A stretch of DNA of 36,269 bases from a bacterium (GCA_021806125.1 JAJZYC010000002.1:1-36269), one strand, 5' to 3'. Counted from the first letter of the stretch, positions 1 to 12,604 are shown. Translations and numbers: made by a program. The notes: generated by a model from the sequence alone, not told the origin.

Positions 1-2
1 AC

Positions 3-3000
3 CCTCTTAGTTTTAATTCGATAAAACTTGGCATAGCTTCGCCAGACGCTATAAAAAAATGGTCTCACGGCGAGGTCAAAAAACCGGAGACTATTAATTA
101 CAGAACATTGAAACCCGAAAGAGACGGTCTTTTTTGCGCAAGGATTTTTGGCCCTATTAAAGATTACGAGTGCAACTGCGGCAAATATAAGAGAATGAAG
201 CATCGCGGCATCGTGTGCGAAAAATGCGGCGTCGAGGTCATTTCATCGAAGGTAAGAAGAGAAAGACTAGGGCACATAGAACTTGCTTCTCCGGTAGCCC
301 ATATATGGTTTTTTAAAAGTCTTCCGTCGAGAATAGGAAGCATTCTCGATATGACCCTTAAAGATATAGAAAGAATTCTTTATTTTGAAGCCTATGTCGT
401 TCTTGAACCTGGAGATGCCTCAAAGCTCGGATTAAAATATAAAGATTTAATAAGCGAAGAAAGTTATCAAAAAATTCAAAAAGAAGGCTATAATTTTAAA
501 GCCGGCATCGGAGCGGAAGCATTAAAGGAATTGCTTAAAAACATAGACTTGGAATCCTTGTCTAAAAGTCTTAAGGAAGAAATAGCCGGGCTGCCTAATG
601 GGATTAAAAAGAAAAAACTGGCAAAACAGCTTAAGCTGATTGAAGCGTTCAGGACGTCGGGAAATAAGCCTGAATGGATGATTTTAGACGTTATTCCGGT
701 AATTCCGCCTGACTTGCGGCCGTTAGTTCCTCTTGAAGGCGGAAGGTTCGCAAGCTCCGACCTGAACGATTTATATAGAAGGGTTATAAATAGAAACAAT
801 AGATTAAAGAAGTTAATGGAGCTTTCAGCGCCCGAGATTATTATTAAAAACGAAAAAAGAATGCTTCAGGAGGCGGTAGATGCGCTTTTTGACAATGGAA
901 GACGCGGCAGAGTAATAATGGGGTCTAACAGAAGACCGCTAAAATCCTTAAGCGATATGTTAAAAGGCAAGACTGGCAGATTCAGGCTTAATCTTCTGGG
1001 CAAAAGGGTTGATTATTCAGGCAGGTCGGTAATAGTGGTCGGCCCGGAATTAAAGCTTCATCAATGCGGTCTTCCTAAAAAAATGGCCATAGAACTTTTT
1101 AAGCCTTTTATATTTAATAAGTTATTGCAAAAAGGAGTTACAGATACTCTTAAAACCACAAAAAAACTTGTAGATAGGGAAGCGCCTGAAGTTTTTGACG
1201 TGCTGGAAGAGGTTATTAAAGAACACCCTGTAATGCTAAACAGAGCGCCTACTTTACATAGGCTTGGAATTCAGGCTTTTGAACCGATATTAGTAGAGGG
1301 GAAGGCGATACATCTGCATCCTCTTGTATGTGCCGCATTTAACGCAGATTTTGATGGAGACCAGATGGCGGTGCATGTTCCGCTTTCGATAGAAGCTCAG
1401 GTAGAAGCAAGAGTGCTTATGATGGCTACAAATAATATATTATCCCCGGCAAGCGGCAAACCTATTATCGTTCCGTCTCAGGATATAGTTTTAGGTTTAT
1501 ATTACATGACCCGCGAGATGCCTTACGTGAAAGGAGAGGATAAGATTTTTTCCGATCCGGATGAAGTTAAATTTGCATACGATAACGGCCATGTCAGCCT
1601 GCATGCCCGCATTAAGGCAAGAATTAATAATAAAATAGAAACTACAACGGTAGGCAGGGTTATACTTTATGAAATAATTCCCGAAGAAATTCCATTTGAT
1701 TTAATAAATACGGTAATGTCTAAAAAAGAGATTACAAATTTAATCGACTATGCATTCAGAGTCTGCGGTCCTAAAAAAACCGTTATTCTTGCAGATAAAC
1801 TAAAATCTATGGGTTATGAATATTCGACTAAATCCGGTATGTCCATATGCATAAGCGACATGGAAGTTCCCGCAGAAAAAAATAAGATTATTAAAATCGC
1901 TACAAAAACCGTTGAAGAGATTGAAAATAGTTATAAAGAAGGTTTGATAACCAACGGAGAGAGATACAATAAAGTTGTCGATACTTGGGCTAACGCCACC
2001 GATGAGATAGGCGGAGTTATGATGAATAAATTGGGGACGCAGGAATATTCGGATGTAAATAAAAAGAAAAAAGTGCTCGGTAAAAGTTTTAATTCAATTT
2101 ATATCATGGCCGATTCCGGTTCAAGGGGTTCAGAGACTCAAATAAGGCAGCTTGCCGGCATGAGAGGATTAATGGCTAAGCCTTCCGGCGAAATTATCGA
2201 AACGCCGATAACCGCAAATTTCAGGGAAGGATTAACGGTGCTCCAATATTTTATATCTACCCACGGAGCAAGAAAAGGATTGGCGGATACCGCTTTAAAG
2301 ACAGCTAATTCAGGTTATTTAACGAGAAGATTAGTCGATGTTTCCCAGGACAATATTATAACGGAAGAAGATTGCGGCGCTATGGACGGAATAGTCGTGT
2401 CCACCTTAGTTGAAAGCGGAGAAACAATAGAGCCTATAGAAGAAAGAATACTGGGAAGAGTTGCCCTGGAAGATATAATAGATCCGTTTTCGGGAGAATT
2501 GATCATTAAGGCCAACGAAGAAATTCAGGAATCTCATTCCGGTAAAATTGGGAACGCTCACATAGAAAGCGTTAAAATTAGGTCTGTATTAACCTGTAAA
2601 GCTAAAACCGGAGTTTGTGTAAAGTGTTACGGGAGAGATCTTGCCAGGGGCCATTTAGTTAATATCGGCGAAGCTATAGGCGTTATGGCTGCACAGTCTA
2701 TAGGCGAACCTGGAACTCAGCTGACGATGAGAACATTCCATGTCGGAGGCACGGCATCGAGAAGAACGGAACAGACAAGCATAGAAAACAAATATGAAGG
2801 TATAGTTAAGTTTCAGAATCTAAACGTTATTAAAAATAGAGATAAAGAATATGTAGTAATGAATAAAAACGGTTCAATAATTATCGTAGATAATTTAGGT
2901 AGGGAATTGGAAAAAATTCAACTTACTTACGGTTCGAAAATTAAAGTCGAACCAGATTCCGTCGTTAAAAAAAATACCCTCTTGGCCGATTGGGATTCAT

Positions 3001-4010
3001 ATATTAATCCTATTATTTCGGATATATCGGGTAAAATTAAATACGACGATATCAGGGAAAATGAAACAATGCAGGAGCAGGTTGACGAGACTACGGGATT
3101 ATCAAGAAAGGTAATTATCGAATCTAGGGACCAGACCTTAAGACCTAAGATAATAATTAAATCGGCTCATCAGGAAAAATCGTATTTAATGCCGATGGGC
3201 GCACATCTGTCCGTTCAGGAAGGCGACGAGGTCTTTGCGGGAGACATAATCGCAAGAATTCCTAGAGAAACTACGAAAACTAAAGATATCACAGGCGGCT
3301 TGCCAAAAGTCGTAGAGCTTTTTGAGGCGAGAAAGCCCAAGGAATGGGCTGTTATCACGGAGATAAGCGGAAAAGTGTCTTTTGGACGGGATTTTAAGGG
3401 TAAAAGGCGCGTAATTATAACGCCTCCTCATGGAGAACCTAGAGAATATCTTATTCCTAAAGGAAAGTTAGTAAGCGTTCACGAAGGAGATTACGTAAAT
3501 GCCGGCGAACCGTTGATGGACGGATCCCCTAATCCCCATGATATATTAAAAGTTCTCGGTGAAAAAGAGCTTGCAAAGTTCTTAGTAGATGAAATTCAGG
3601 AAGTTTACAGGCTTCAAGGTGTTAAGATAAACGATAAACATATTGAAGTTATCGTTAAGCAAATGCTTAAAAACGTAAGAATCAAAAACTCTGGCGATTC
3701 GAAATTCCTCGAAGACGAAGTAATAGATAAAAACGCGTTTGATGCGGAAAATGAGAGAGTAATTAGAGAAGGAGGAGCCCCAGCCATTGCCGAGCCCGAA
3801 TTAATGGGTATAACAAAAGCATCCCTTAGTACGGAAAGCTTTATCTCGGCGGCGTCTTTCCAGGAGACTACCAAGGTTTTAACGGAAGCGGCTATTCATT
3901 GCAAAATCGATAACTTAAAAGGACTAAAAGAAAACGTTATTATGGGAAGATTAATACCTGCTGGAACGGGTTTTGAAAAATATTCATATCTTGACGTCGA
4001 TTTGAAATAA
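3..4010 (+). CDS. rpoC: DNA-directed RNA polymerase subunit beta' (5' truncated by window edge)
   Basis: Frame stays open from the window edge ([51 protein letters not shown]), so the track start at 108 is internal; [12 protein letters not shown] catalytic motif. Confidence 0.98.
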   Translation, partial: PLSFNSIKLGIASPDAIKKWSHGEVKKPETINYRTLKPERDGLFCARIFGPIKDYECNCGKYKRMKHRGIVCEKCGVEVISSKVRRERLGHIELASPVAHIWFFKSLPSRIGSILDMTLKDIERILYFEAYVVLEPGDASKLGLKYKDLISEESYQKIQKEGYNFKAGIGAEALKELLKNIDLESLSKSLKEEIAGLPNGIKKKKLAKQLKLIEAFRTSGNKPEWMILDVIPVIPPDLRPLVPLEGGRFASSDLNDLYRRVINRNNRLKKLMELSAPEIIIKNEKRMLQEAVDALFDNGRRGRVIMGSNRRPLKSLSDMLKGKTGRFRLNLLGKRVDYSGRSVIVVGPELKLHQCGLPKKMAIELFKPFIFNKLLQKGVTDTLKTTKKLVDREAPEVFDVLEEVIKEHPVMLNRAPTLHRLGIQAFEPILVEGKAIHLHPLVCAAFNADFDGDQMAVHVPLSIEAQVEARVLMMATNNILSPASGKPIIVPSQDIVLGLYYMTREMPYVKGEDKIFSDPDEVKFAYDNGHVSLHARIKARINNKIETTTVGRVILYEIIPEEIPFDLINTVMSKKEITNLIDYAFRVCGPKKTVILADKLKSMGYEYSTKSGMSICISDMEVPAEKNKIIKIATKTVEEIENSYKEGLITNGERYNKVVDTWANATDEIGGVMMNKLGTQEYSDVNKKKKVLGKSFNSIYIMADSGSRGSETQIRQLAGMRGLMAKPSGEIIETPITANFREGLTVLQYFISTHGARKGLADTALKTANSGYLTRRLVDVSQDNIITEEDCGAMDGIVVSTLVESGETIEPIEERILGRVALEDIIDPFSGELIIKANEEIQESHSGKIGNAHIESVKIRSVLTCKAKTGVCVKCYGRDLARGHLVNIGEAIGVMAAQSIGEPGTQLTMRTFHVGGTASRRTEQTSIENKYEGIVKFQNLNVIKNRDKEYVVMNKNGSIIIVDNLGRELEKIQLTYGSKIKVEPDSVVKKNTLLADWDSYINPIISDISGKIKYDDIRENETMQEQVDETTGLSRKVIIESRDQTLRPKIIIKSAHQEKSYLMPMGAHLSVQEGDEVFAGDIIARIPRETTKTKDITGGLPKVVELFEARKPKEWAVITEISGKVSFGRDFKGKRRVIITPPHGEPREYLIPKGKLVSVHEGDYVNAGEPLMDGSPNPHDILKVLGEKELAKFLVDEIQEVYRLQGVKINDKHIEVIVKQMLKNVRIKNSGDSKFLEDEVIDKNAFDAENERVIREGGAPAIAEPELMGITKASLSTESFISAASFQETTKVLTEAAIHCKIDNLKGLKENVIMGRLIPAGTGFEKYSYLDVDLK

Positions 4011-4027
4011 AAAAATGCAAAAATATG

Positions 4028-4056
4028 TTGACAAAAAAATAATTAAATATTAAAAT
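4028..4056 (+). promoter_or_regulatory. Putative sigma70 promoter for rpsL/str operon: TTGACA-N17-TAAAAT
   Basis: Exact -35 TTGACA (4028-4033), 17-nt spacer, 5/6 -10 TAAAAT (4051-4056) in the rpoC-rpsL gap, which is long for this cluster. Confidence 0.65.
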
Positions 4057-4120
4057 CTTAAATTCCACTAATTAGTTATAAAAATAAAATTGCTAAATAA
4101 AAGGTGAAAGAGGAGTAAAA

Positions 4121-4492
4121 GTGCCGACTATTAATCAGTTAATAAGAAATGCAAGGAAAAAAGTTGCAAAAAAGACATCATCTCCTGCATTAAAAGGTTC
4201 GCCTCAAAAAAGAGGAGTATGCGTCAGGGTTTATACTACTACCCCTAAGAAACCGAACTCCGCTCTTAGGAAAGTAGCAAGAGTGAAATTAACTAACGGA
4301 ATGGAAGTGACTACGTACATTCCAGGGGAAGGACATAACTTGCAGGAACATTCGGTTGTGTTAATAAGGGGCGGCAGGGTAAAAGATCTGCCCGGCGTCA
4401 GGTACCATATAATAAGGGGAGCTCTTGACTGCGTGGGTGTTAACGGAAGAAAACAAAGCAGGTCGAAATACGGCACTAAAAGAGCTAAATAA
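4121..4492 (+). CDS. rpsL: 30S ribosomal protein S12 (GTG start)
   Basis: [14 protein letters not shown]..., [34 protein letters not shown]. Confidence 0.98.
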   Translation: MPTINQLIRNARKKVAKKTSSPALKGSPQKRGVCVRVYTTTPKKPNSALRKVARVKLTNGMEVTTYIPGEGHNLQEHSVVLIRGGRVKDLPGVRYHIIRGALDCVGVNGRKQSRSKYGTKRAK

Positions 4493-4554
4493 AAATAATA
4501 AACAGTAAAGCAAAAGGTATAGAAAAATAACGAGTTAAAGTAAGGAGCGGAAAA

Positions 4555-5025
4555 TTGTCACGGAGAAAAAGAGCTGTTAAGAGGGTCGTTGAAGGCGATC
4601 CAAAGTTCAACGATAAAGTGGTGCAGAAGTTTTTAAATAAGCTTATGTACGATGGAAAGAAAAGTATAAGTGAAAAAATATTTTACGGTTCCCTCGACAT
4701 CATTTCCGAAAAAACCAAAGACGACGGATTTAAGATTTTTAAACAGGCTATTGAAAACGTAAAACCTGTTTTAGAGGTTAAAGCCAGAAGAATAGGCGGT
4801 TCAAATTATCAAGTTCCGGTAGAAGTAAGAGCCGACAGAAGATTATATCTGGCTATAAGATGGATTATCGGCTATGCAAGGTCAAGAAACGAGAAGTCCA
4901 TGGAAGAAAACTTAGCGCTTGAGATATTAGATGCGGCGAATAATAGAGGCAGTTCAATTAAAAAGAAGGAGGATACTTTTAAAATGGCCGAAGCAAACAA
5001 AGCTTTTGCTCATTTTAAATGGTAA
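4555..5025 (+). CDS. rpsG: 30S ribosomal protein S7 (TTG start)
   Basis: [10 protein letters not shown]..., [16 protein letters not shown]; upstream AAGGAG. Confidence 0.98.
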   Translation: MSRRKRAVKRVVEGDPKFNDKVVQKFLNKLMYDGKKSISEKIFYGSLDIISEKTKDDGFKIFKQAIENVKPVLEVKARRIGGSNYQVPVEVRADRRLYLAIRWIIGYARSRNEKSMEENLALEILDAANNRGSSIKKKEDTFKMAEANKAFAHFKW

Positions 5026-5036
5026 GGTGTATATAA

Positions 5037-7118
5037 ATGGCAGATAAAATATCCTTAGATAAAACCAGAAATATAGGCATAATGGCGCATATCGACGCCG
5101 GAAAAACTACTACTACGGAAAGAATTTTGTATTATACGGGGGTTAATTATAAGATAGGCGAGGTGCACGAAGGAACTGCCACTATGGATTGGATGGAGCA
5201 GGAACAGGAAAGAGGAATAACGATAACTTCAGCGGCTACGACTTGTTTCTGGAAAAATCACAGAATAAATATAATAGATACTCCCGGGCATGTCGATTTT
5301 ACTATTGAAGTTGAAAGGTCTTTGAGAGTATTAGACGGTGCAGTAGCCGTTTTTGACGGCGTAGCAGGAGTAGAACCGCAGTCGGAGACCGTGTGGAGAC
5401 AGGCAGATAAATATAAAGTACCCAGAATTTGTTTCGTTAATAAAATGGACAGGACAGGAGCGAATTATTTCAGATGCGTCGATATGATAAGAACAAGGCT
5501 TAACGCCGTTCCCGTCGTAATGCAGATCCCTATGGGATTAGAGGAAAATTTTAAAGGTATTATCGATATTGCTAAAATGAAAGCCTATTTATATAAAGAT
5601 GAAACTCTAGGTGCTGAATATGATATTATCGATATTCCCGAGGAATTTAATGCGGATTCAAAAAAATATCATGATGAATTTATTGAAAGGGCATGTGATT
5701 TCAACGATAGTTTAATGGAAAAATATTTGGCAGGCGAAGAAGTAGATGTCGAGTTGGCTAAAAAAGCGATAAGGCAGGCGGCTTTAGAATTTAAAGTTGT
5801 TCCGGTTTTCTGCGGTTCAGCTTTTAAAAATAAGGGAGTTCAGCCTTTATTGGACGCCGTGGTTGACTATCTGCCTTCACCTCTTGACGTTCCTCCGATG
5901 ATCGGAATAAATCCTAAGACGGAAAAAGAAGAAATAAGGCGTCCGTCCGATGATGAACCTTTTTCGGCTTTAGCTTTTAAAATAGCCTCGGATCCTTATA
6001 CCGGACAGCTTACCTATATACGTGTTTATTCCGGAGTTCTTGCGTCCGGTTCTTATGTTTATAATTCAGTTAAGGATTCGAAGGAGAGAATCGGCAGGCT
6101 TTTAAAAATGCATGCTAATAAAAAAGAAGAAATCAAAGAAGTACACGCTGGAGATATAGCTGCGGCTGTAGGATTAAGAAATACGACTACGGGAGATACC
6201 TTATGCGATGAATCTAGTATAATAGTTCTTGAATCTATGGAGTTTCCGGACCCTGTTATTTCGGTTGCAATTGAGCCTAAAACCAAAGCAGACCAGGAAA
6301 AGCTTGGTTTATCACTGCAAAAGTTAACTATAGAGGATCCATCTTTTAAAGTTAAAACCGATTTGGAAACCGGACAGACGATAATTTCGGGAATGGGCGA
6401 ACTTCATCTTGAAATAATAGTCGACAGATTGACCCGCGAGTTTAAAGTTGACGCAAATGTAGGTAAACCGCAGGTTGCATATAAGGAAACGATTAATAAG
6501 AAAGTAGAATCCGAAGGAAAGTTTATACGTCAATCAGGCGGAAGAGGACAATACGGACATGTATGGCTTGAAATTGAACCGCTTGGAAAAGGCGCAGGAT
6601 ATGAATTCGTTAATAAAATTAAAGGCGGAGTTATTCCGCAGGAATATATACCTGCAATAAATAAAGGTGTTGCTGAGGCTTTAACTACAGGAGTTTTAGC
6701 AGGTTATCCCGTAGTCGATGTCAAGGTATCCGTATTCGACGGGTCGTTTCACGATGTGGATTCGTCGGAGATGGCTTTTAAAATTGCCGCTTCGATGGCC
6801 TTTAAAGACGGAGCAAAAAAAGCCAATCCTGCTCTCCTCGAACCTATAATGAAAGTAGAAGTTTTAGTTCCTGAAGAATTTATGGGCGACGTTATAGGAG
6901 ACTTAAATTCTAGAAGGGGAAAGATTTTAAATTTGGAAGCCCGCGCAGGAATCCAAGCTATAAATGCCGAGGTTCCGCTCGCTCAGATGTTCGGTTATTC
7001 TACGGATTTAAGGTCTAAAACTCAAGGACGGGCGAATTACACTATGGAATTTCTGAAATACGAGCAGGTTCCGAAAGTTATATCCGAAGAAATTATAGCT
7101 AAATCGCAAGGTAAATAG
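5037..7118 (+). CDS. fusA: Elongation factor G
   Basis: [55 protein letters not shown]. Confidence 0.98.
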   Translation: MADKISLDKTRNIGIMAHIDAGKTTTTERILYYTGVNYKIGEVHEGTATMDWMEQEQERGITITSAATTCFWKNHRINIIDTPGHVDFTIEVERSLRVLDGAVAVFDGVAGVEPQSETVWRQADKYKVPRICFVNKMDRTGANYFRCVDMIRTRLNAVPVVMQIPMGLEENFKGIIDIAKMKAYLYKDETLGAEYDIIDIPEEFNADSKKYHDEFIERACDFNDSLMEKYLAGEEVDVELAKKAIRQAALEFKVVPVFCGSAFKNKGVQPLLDAVVDYLPSPLDVPPMIGINPKTEKEEIRRPSDDEPFSALAFKIASDPYTGQLTYIRVYSGVLASGSYVYNSVKDSKERIGRLLKMHANKKEEIKEVHAGDIAAAVGLRNTTTGDTLCDESSIIVLESMEFPDPVISVAIEPKTKADQEKLGLSLQKLTIEDPSFKVKTDLETGQTIISGMGELHLEIIVDRLTREFKVDANVGKPQVAYKETINKKVESEGKFIRQSGGRGQYGHVWLEIEPLGKGAGYEFVNKIKGGVIPQEYIPAINKGVAEALTTGVLAGYPVVDVKVSVFDGSFHDVDSSEMAFKIAASMAFKDGAKKANPALLEPIMKVEVLVPEEFMGDVIGDLNSRRGKILNLEARAGIQAINAEVPLAQMFGYSTDLRSKTQGRANYTMEFLKYEQVPKVISEEIIAKSQGK

Positions 7119-7138
7119 ATATTATTAGGAGGAATTAA

Positions 7139-8329
7139 ATGTCCAAAGAGAAATTTGACAGATCTAAGCCCCATGTCAACATAGGAACCATAGGCCACGT
7201 TGACCACGGCAAAACAACTTTAACCGCGGCTATCACAAAGGTTCTTGCAAGAAAAGGACAGGCTACTTTCAAATCATACGATCAGATCGACAATGCTCCC
7301 GAAGAAAAAGAAAGGGGTATTACGATTGCAACGTCCCATGTAGAATATGCAACCGATAAAAGGCACTATGCCCACGTGGACTGCCCGGGTCATGCCGACT
7401 ACGTTAAGAATATGATTACCGGAGCCGCGCAGATGGACGGAGCCATACTCGTTGTTTCCGCCGCAGACGGCCCTATGCCTCAGACCCGCGAGCACATTCT
7501 TTTAGCCCGCCAGGTCGGAGTTCCTTATATAGTAGTATTCTTAAACAAGGTTGATATGGTTGACGACCCGGAGCTTCTCGAACTCGTAGAGCTGGAAGTA
7601 AGGGAGCTTTTAACCTCCTATAATTTCCCCGGGGATACCGTTCCGGTTATAAAGGGTTCCGCCCTTAAAGCCTTAGAAGCCGAAGGCGATAACGAATGGA
7701 CTCAGAAAATAGTCGATCTTATGAATGCGGTCGATGAATATATACCCGTTCCGAAAAGAGACATAGACAAACCATTCCTTATGCCCGTAGAAGACGTATT
7801 TTCCATCTCCGGAAGAGGAACGGTCGCAACAGGCAGGGTAGAAAGAGGCATAATAAAAGTCGGCGAAGAAGTAGAGCTCGTAGGAATACTTCCAACCTCC
7901 AAGACCGTAGTAACCGGTGTAGAAATGTTCAGGAAACTTCTTGACGAAGGCCAGGCAGGCGACAACATCGGCGTTCTTTTAAGAGGCAAAAAAAGGGAAG
8001 AAATAGAAAGAGGTATGGTTTTAGCCAAACCCGGCTCTATAACCCCCCACAAAAAGTTTAAAGTAGAAGCCTATATACTTACTAAAGAAGAAGGCGGACG
8101 CCACACTCCGTTCTTTAACGGCTATCGTCCGCAGTTCTATTTCAGGACTACCGACGTTACCGGAGTCTGCACGCTTCCTGAAGGCATCGAAATGGTAATG
8201 CCCGGCGATAACGTCGCGATGTCCGTTGAGCTTATCACCCCCATTGCCGCAGAAAAGGAATTAAGGTTTGCTATAAGGGAAGGCGGGCATACCGTAGGAG
8301 CAGGCGTTATAACAGAGGTCATAGAGTAA
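7139..8329 (+). CDS. tuf: Elongation factor Tu
   Basis: [56 protein letters not shown] upstream. Confidence 0.98.
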   Translation: MSKEKFDRSKPHVNIGTIGHVDHGKTTLTAAITKVLARKGQATFKSYDQIDNAPEEKERGITIATSHVEYATDKRHYAHVDCPGHADYVKNMITGAAQMDGAILVVSAADGPMPQTREHILLARQVGVPYIVVFLNKVDMVDDPELLELVELEVRELLTSYNFPGDTVPVIKGSALKALEAEGDNEWTQKIVDLMNAVDEYIPVPKRDIDKPFLMPVEDVFSISGRGTVATGRVERGIIKVGEEVELVGILPTSKTVVTGVEMFRKLLDEGQAGDNIGVLLRGKKREEIERGMVLAKPGSITPHKKFKVEAYILTKEEGGRHTPFFNGYRPQFYFRTTDVTGVCTLPEGIEMVMPGDNVAMSVELITPIAAEKELRFAIREGGHTVGAGVITEVIE

Positions 8330-8356
8330 TATAGAACGGAATTAACAATAGAACGG

Positions 8357-8376
8357 GGACGGAATTAATTCCGTCC
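8357..8376 (+). repeat. Intergenic palindrome family copy A (tuf-rpsJ): GGACGGAATTAATTCCGTCC
   Basis: Perfect 20-bp palindrome; shares the family pattern with five other intercistronic copies. Confidence 0.85.
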
Positions 8377-8402
8377 TTAAAAAGGGGAAATATAAAATAA
8401 AG

Positions 8403-8714
8403 ATGGAAATTCAAAAGATAAGAATCAGATTGAAGGCATATGATCATCGCTTATTGGATCAATCCGTAACCGAAATAGTCGAAACCGCAAAACTTACAGG
8501 GTCTAAAATTAGCGGACCTATACCGCTGCCTACTAAAATAAATAAGTATTGCGTTTTGAGATCTCCTCATGTTGATAAGAAGTCGAGAGAAGAGTTTGAA
8601 ATGAGGACGCATAAGAGAATTATCGATTTGCTTGAACCTAATCAAGCGACCATTGATGCGTTAATGAAATTAGATTTATCTTCAGGTATCGATGTCGATA
8701 TTAAGCAGATTTAA
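8403..8714 (+). CDS. rpsJ: 30S ribosomal protein S10
   Basis: [39 protein letters not shown]. Confidence 0.98.
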   Translation: MEIQKIRIRLKAYDHRLLDQSVTEIVETAKLTGSKISGPIPLPTKINKYCVLRSPHVDKKSREEFEMRTHKRIIDLLEPNQATIDALMKLDLSSGIDVDIKQI

Positions 8715-8737
8715 TTAAATCGCGGAGTATTAAAATT

Positions 8738-9385
8738 ATGATAAAAGCAATAATAGGAAAAAAATTAGGAATGACGCAGATATTTAATCAGGACGGCATG
8801 ATTGTACCAGTTACCGTTATAAAGGCAGGTCCCTGTACTGTTGTCGGAAAAAAGATTAAACAGTCGGACGGGTACGATGCATTGCAAATGGGTTTTGAAG
8901 AAGCTAAATCATTCAGATTAAATAAGCCAAATCTCGGAAAATTTACAAAGAACAACTTAACTCCCTTAAAAATTTTAAAAGAATTTAGAGATTCCGAAAT
9001 AGATAGCGTTAATATTGGCGATGTTATCGATATTTCAATATTTAACGATGTACAATCGGTATCTATAAGCGGAATTTCAAAAGGAAAAGGCTATCAGGGA
9101 GTCGTTAAAAGATGGGGTTTCTCAGGCGGAAGAGATACACACGGTTCAAATTTTCACAGAGCTCCGGGATCGATAGGTCAGTCGTCTTATCCGTCAAAGG
9201 TATTTAAAGGTTTAAAAATGCCGGGACATATGGGCATGGATAAAAAAACTGTTTTAAATTTAAAAGTCGTAAAGATAGATGCCGAAGAAAATCTTATGTA
9301 TGTTAAAGGAGCCGTTCCGGGAGCCGATAACAACATTATTTATATATATGCCGCCGATAAATCGGGAAGAAAACTGCATAAGTAA
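8738..9385 (+). CDS. rplC: 50S ribosomal protein L3
   Basis: IGKKLGMTQIF..., RAPGSIGQSSYPSKVFKGLKMPGHMG. Confidence 0.97.
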   Translation: MIKAIIGKKLGMTQIFNQDGMIVPVTVIKAGPCTVVGKKIKQSDGYDALQMGFEEAKSFRLNKPNLGKFTKNNLTPLKILKEFRDSEIDSVNIGDVIDISIFNDVQSVSISGISKGKGYQGVVKRWGFSGGRDTHGSNFHRAPGSIGQSSYPSKVFKGLKMPGHMGMDKKTVLNLKVVKIDAEENLMYVKGAVPGADNNIIYIYAADKSGRKLHK

Positions 9386-9404
9386 AATAATTTTTCATAG
9401 AAAG

Positions 9405-9426
9405 GGGACAGACTTAAGCCTGTCCC
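9405..9426 (+). repeat. Intergenic palindrome family copy B (rplC-rplD): GGGACAGACTTAAGCCTGTCCC
   Basis: Inverted repeat with one A/C mismatch pair. Confidence 0.8.
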
Positions 9427-9447
9427 GGGAAAAGGGGATTTATTATA

Positions 9448-10083
9448 ATGTCTGAAAGCGCAAACGTATTAAACATAGGCAATAAGAACGCAGGAAATAT
9501 TTCGCTAAATGAAGAAATATATTCATATCCCGTTAACGAGCCTTTAATAAAAGAGTTTGTTTTATTAACTCTTGCTAATAAAAGGCTGGGATTGGCTTCT
9601 ACAAAAAATAGAAAGATAGTTTCCGGCGGCGGAATTAAACCGTGGAAGCAGAAAGGAACTGGCAGAGCAAGGGCCGGTTCTACCAGATCTCCTTTGTGGA
9701 AAGGCGGCGGAACTATTTTTGGGCCGACAAATGAAAGAAACTATAAAAAAGATATGCCTAAAAAAGCTAGGAAAGCGGCGGTTAAATCTACATTGTCCTA
9801 TTTATTGAAAGAAGGGCGTCTTGTTTTTATAGAGGACTTTGAACTTTCAAACATTAAAACAAAGGAAATGAAGTCTATATTCGATAATCTTGGAATAAAA
9901 AAGGGATTGATGATACTGCCTGCATTAAATACGGACGAAAAAATAATTAAATCTACAAGAAATCTTAAGGATTACAAAGCAACCGGCGTAAATCTCTTAA
10001 ATATTGTTGATCTCTTAAAATATGAAAAAATATTAATTACGGTTAAAGCTAACGAAGAATTAGAGAGGAACCTTGCGCTATGA
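9448..10083 (+). CDS. rplD: 50S ribosomal protein L4
   Basis: KPWKQKGTGRARAGSTRSPLWKGGGTIFGP. Confidence 0.97.
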   Translation: MSESANVLNIGNKNAGNISLNEEIYSYPVNEPLIKEFVLLTLANKRLGLASTKNRKIVSGGGIKPWKQKGTGRARAGSTRSPLWKGGGTIFGPTNERNYKKDMPKKARKAAVKSTLSYLLKEGRLVFIEDFELSNIKTKEMKSIFDNLGIKKGLMILPALNTDEKIIKSTRNLKDYKATGVNLLNIVDLLKYEKILITVKANEELERNLAL

Positions 10084-10367
10084 AAGAATTAAATAATGCC
10101 GTAAAAAGAACGGTGCAGTCGGAAAAAAGCCTAAAAATTAGAGAAATAAATAATACTTATGTTTTTAACGTAGATAAAGATGCAAATAAAAAAGATATTA
10201 AAGATGCCGTAGAAAAGTACTTTAACGTTAAGGTTGACGGCGTAAATACCGTAATTACCAGAGGAAAGTTCAGAAGGGTAGGTAAATATACCGGTAAATT
10301 GCCGAATATTAAAAAGGCTTATGTGAAACTTAAAGAAGGCCAGAGAATATCGGCCTTAGAAGTATAA
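10080..10367 (+). CDS. rplW: 50S ribosomal protein L23
   Basis: [45 protein letters not shown] overlap with rplD. Confidence 0.96.
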   Translation: MKELNNAVKRTVQSEKSLKIREINNTYVFNVDKDANKKDIKDAVEKYFNVKVDGVNTVITRGKFRRVGKYTGKLPNIKKAYVKLKEGQRISALEV

Positions 10368-10383
10368 TCGGGAGATAGGAAAG

Positions 10384-11211
10384 ATGCCATTAAAAAAATA
10401 TAAACCAACATCAAGCGCTAGAAGATTTCAAACGGTTTCAGATTTTTCTGAGATTACGCGTGACTTTCCGGAAAAAGGACTTCTCGCAAAATATAAAAAA
10501 AATGCCGGGAGAAATAATTACGGAAGGATTACCACCAGGCATCAAGGCGGAGGGCATAAGAGAAGGTATAGGATTATCGATTTTAAAAGAGATAAAAGAA
10601 ATGTTCCGGCGCGTGTAATAGAAATAGAATACGATCCTAACAGGTCGGCAAGAATTGCATTATTAAGCTATATAGACGGAGAAAAAAGATATATATTGTG
10701 TCCTGTAGGATTAAAAAAAGGAGACAGCGTCGTATCTTCGGATAATGCCGATATTCAGCCGGGCAATTGTATTCCGCTAATTAATATCCCCGTCGGAACC
10801 ATGATTCATAATATTGAAATGAAGCCCAACTCAGGTGGAAAACTTGTTAGAAGCGCAGGTACTTATGCAGAACTTTTAGGAAAAGATGGTGGATATGCTC
10901 AGATTAAAATGCCTTCCGGAGAGTTTAGAATAGTGCCGGAAAAATGTTGCGCTACTATAGGCCAGATCGGAAATATCGAACATGAAAATATAAGTATCGG
11001 CAAGGCAGGAAGGTCAAGATGGCTTGGTATAAGACCTTCTGTAAGGGGCGTTGCAATGAATCCTATCGACCATCCTCACGGAGGAGGCGAAGGCAAAACT
11101 TCCGGAGGGAGACATCCCGTTACGCCGTGGGGAGTGCCTACTAAAGGATATAAAACCAGAAAAAATAAGCAAACCTCAAAATATATTATATCGAGAAGAA
11201 AGGCAAGATAA
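10384..11211 (+). CDS. rplB: 50S ribosomal protein L2
   Basis: [64 protein letters not shown]. Confidence 0.98.
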   Translation: MPLKKYKPTSSARRFQTVSDFSEITRDFPEKGLLAKYKKNAGRNNYGRITTRHQGGGHKRRYRIIDFKRDKRNVPARVIEIEYDPNRSARIALLSYIDGEKRYILCPVGLKKGDSVVSSDNADIQPGNCIPLINIPVGTMIHNIEMKPNSGGKLVRSAGTYAELLGKDGGYAQIKMPSGEFRIVPEKCCATIGQIGNIEHENISIGKAGRSRWLGIRPSVRGVAMNPIDHPHGGGEGKTSGGRHPVTPWGVPTKGYKTRKNKQTSKYIISRRKAR

Positions 11212-11227
11212 GCGTTATAAAAAAATA

Positions 11228-11253
11228 GGGGGACAGATTTAAAATCTGTTCCT
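11228..11253 (+). repeat. Intergenic palindrome family copy C (rplB-rpsS): GGGGGACAGATTTAAAATCTGTTCCT
   Basis: Inverted repeat; CAGATTT/AAATCTG core, outer positions pair with G.U wobble in the transcript. Confidence 0.8.
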
Positions 11254-11273
11254 AAAACAAAGGAGAAATTAAG

Positions 11274-11576
11274 TTGGCTAGGTCTATAAAAAAAGGTCCG
11301 TTTTCAGACAAATCGCTTTTGGAAAAAGTTGAAAAGGCATCTGATTCCAACGACAAAAAAATTATTAAGACATGGTCCAGAAGGTCAACCATAATACCTT
11401 CTATGGTGGGACTTACTTTTGCTGTTCATAACGGCAAAAAGTTTGTTCCTGTATTTGTCAGCGAAAATATGGTAGGGCATAAGCTTGGCGAGTTTAGCGC
11501 AACAAGAACTTTTACTATGCATTCAGGGGACAGAAAGGCAAAGGTTAAAACCGGCGGCGGTTCGTCCTCAAAATAA
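11274..11576 (+). CDS. rpsS: 30S ribosomal protein S19 (TTG start)
   Basis: [19 protein letters not shown]..., [24 protein letters not shown]. Confidence 0.98.
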   Translation: MARSIKKGPFSDKSLLEKVEKASDSNDKKIIKTWSRRSTIIPSMVGLTFAVHNGKKFVPVFVSENMVGHKLGEFSATRTFTMHSGDRKAKVKTGGGSSSK

Positions 11577-11593
11577 ACAAAAAGGGGTAGAAA

Positions 11594-11926
11594 ATGGAGT
11601 TTAAAGCAGAAGCAAAATATATTAAAGTGTCTCCTCAGAAAGCAAGGCTTGTGGTTGATTTAATAAGAGGAAAAAAAGTTTACGATGCTATTAATATATT
11701 AAAATTCACAAAAAAGAAGTCGGCTAATCCGGTTTATAAGCTTTTAAAGTCTGCCTTAGCAAATGCATCATCGACTGGAAGGGTTGACGTGGATAACCTG
11801 ATAGTAAGAAAAATCAACGTCGATATGTCCTTGTCCTTAAAAAGGCTTATGCCGAAAGCTATGGGTCGCGGTGCGACTGTTAAGAAACGTATGAGCAACA
11901 TAAAAATAGTTCTTGAAGAAATTTAA
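11594..11926 (+). CDS. rplV: 50S ribosomal protein L22
   Basis: AKYIKVSPQKARLVVDLIRGKKV, KRLMPKAMGRGATVKKRMSNIKIVL. Confidence 0.97.
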   Translation: MEFKAEAKYIKVSPQKARLVVDLIRGKKVYDAINILKFTKKKSANPVYKLLKSALANASSTGRVDVDNLIVRKINVDMSLSLKRLMPKAMGRGATVKKRMSNIKIVLEEI

Positions 11927-11940
11927 AACGGAGGTAGATT

Positions 11941-12576
11941 TTGGGGCAGAAAGTTAATCCAATCGGGCTTAGAATCGGAATCAATAAAACATGGGATTCC
12001 GGCTGGTATAGCGATAGAAATTATGCGAAATTTTTGCATGCCGATTTAAAGATTCGCGAATATTTGAAGAAAAAGCTTTATTCGGCAGGAATATCTAAAA
12101 TTAATATCGGCAGAAAAGCGGAAAAATTAATCATCGATATATTTGCCGCAAGACCTGGAATAATTTACGGGAAAAAAGGCTCGTCAGAATTTGACAACAT
12201 TAAAAACGAGATCGCGAAGATTAATAAAATAAAAATTAAAGATATAGAGATAAATATAATAGAAGTTAAAAAGCCTGAGTTAGATTCGGTTTTAGTGGCT
12301 GAAGGCATCGCTTCCCAGCTTGAGAAAAGAGTTGCATTTAAAAGAGCAATGAAAAAAAGCGTCACAATGGCATTGAAGAGCGGAGCTAAGGGTATTAAAA
12401 TAACGTGCGGAGGAAGATTGGCTGGAGCAGAAATTGCAAGAACCGAATGGTATCGCGAGGGCAGGGTTCCTCTTCACACATTAAGGGCGGATATCGACTA
12501 CGGTACGTCTGAAGCTAATACTACTTACGGAAAGATAGGCGTAAAAGTTTGGATATATAAAAGAGACGTATTATAA
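11941..12576 (+). CDS. rpsC: 30S ribosomal protein S3 (TTG start)
   Basis: [54 protein letters not shown]. Confidence 0.98.
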   Translation: MGQKVNPIGLRIGINKTWDSGWYSDRNYAKFLHADLKIREYLKKKLYSAGISKINIGRKAEKLIIDIFAARPGIIYGKKGSSEFDNIKNEIAKINKIKIKDIEINIIEVKKPELDSVLVAEGIASQLEKRVAFKRAMKKSVTMALKSGAKGIKITCGGRLAGAEIARTEWYREGRVPLHTLRADIDYGTSEANTTYGKIGVKVWIYKRDVL

Positions 12577-12604
12577 TTAAATAATAACGGAAAGGTGAAT
12601 AATT

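Noticed and set aside
108-110. rpoC start at 108 as given by the ORF track
   Set aside because: The codon is an internal TTG (Leu); conserved RpoC sequence continues upstream to the window edge.
488-799. Antisense ORFs across the window (e.g. 488-799, 3186-3431, 4231-4476, 7702-8052, 20347-20649, 35429-35647, all minus strand)
   Set aside because: All overlap strongly recognised + strand genes, show no family motifs, and are expected from the codon structure of the sense genes.
8357-8390. Palindrome after tuf as a rho-independent terminator
   Set aside because: Stem is followed by CTTAAAAAGGGG, not a T-run; the same holds for the other copies.
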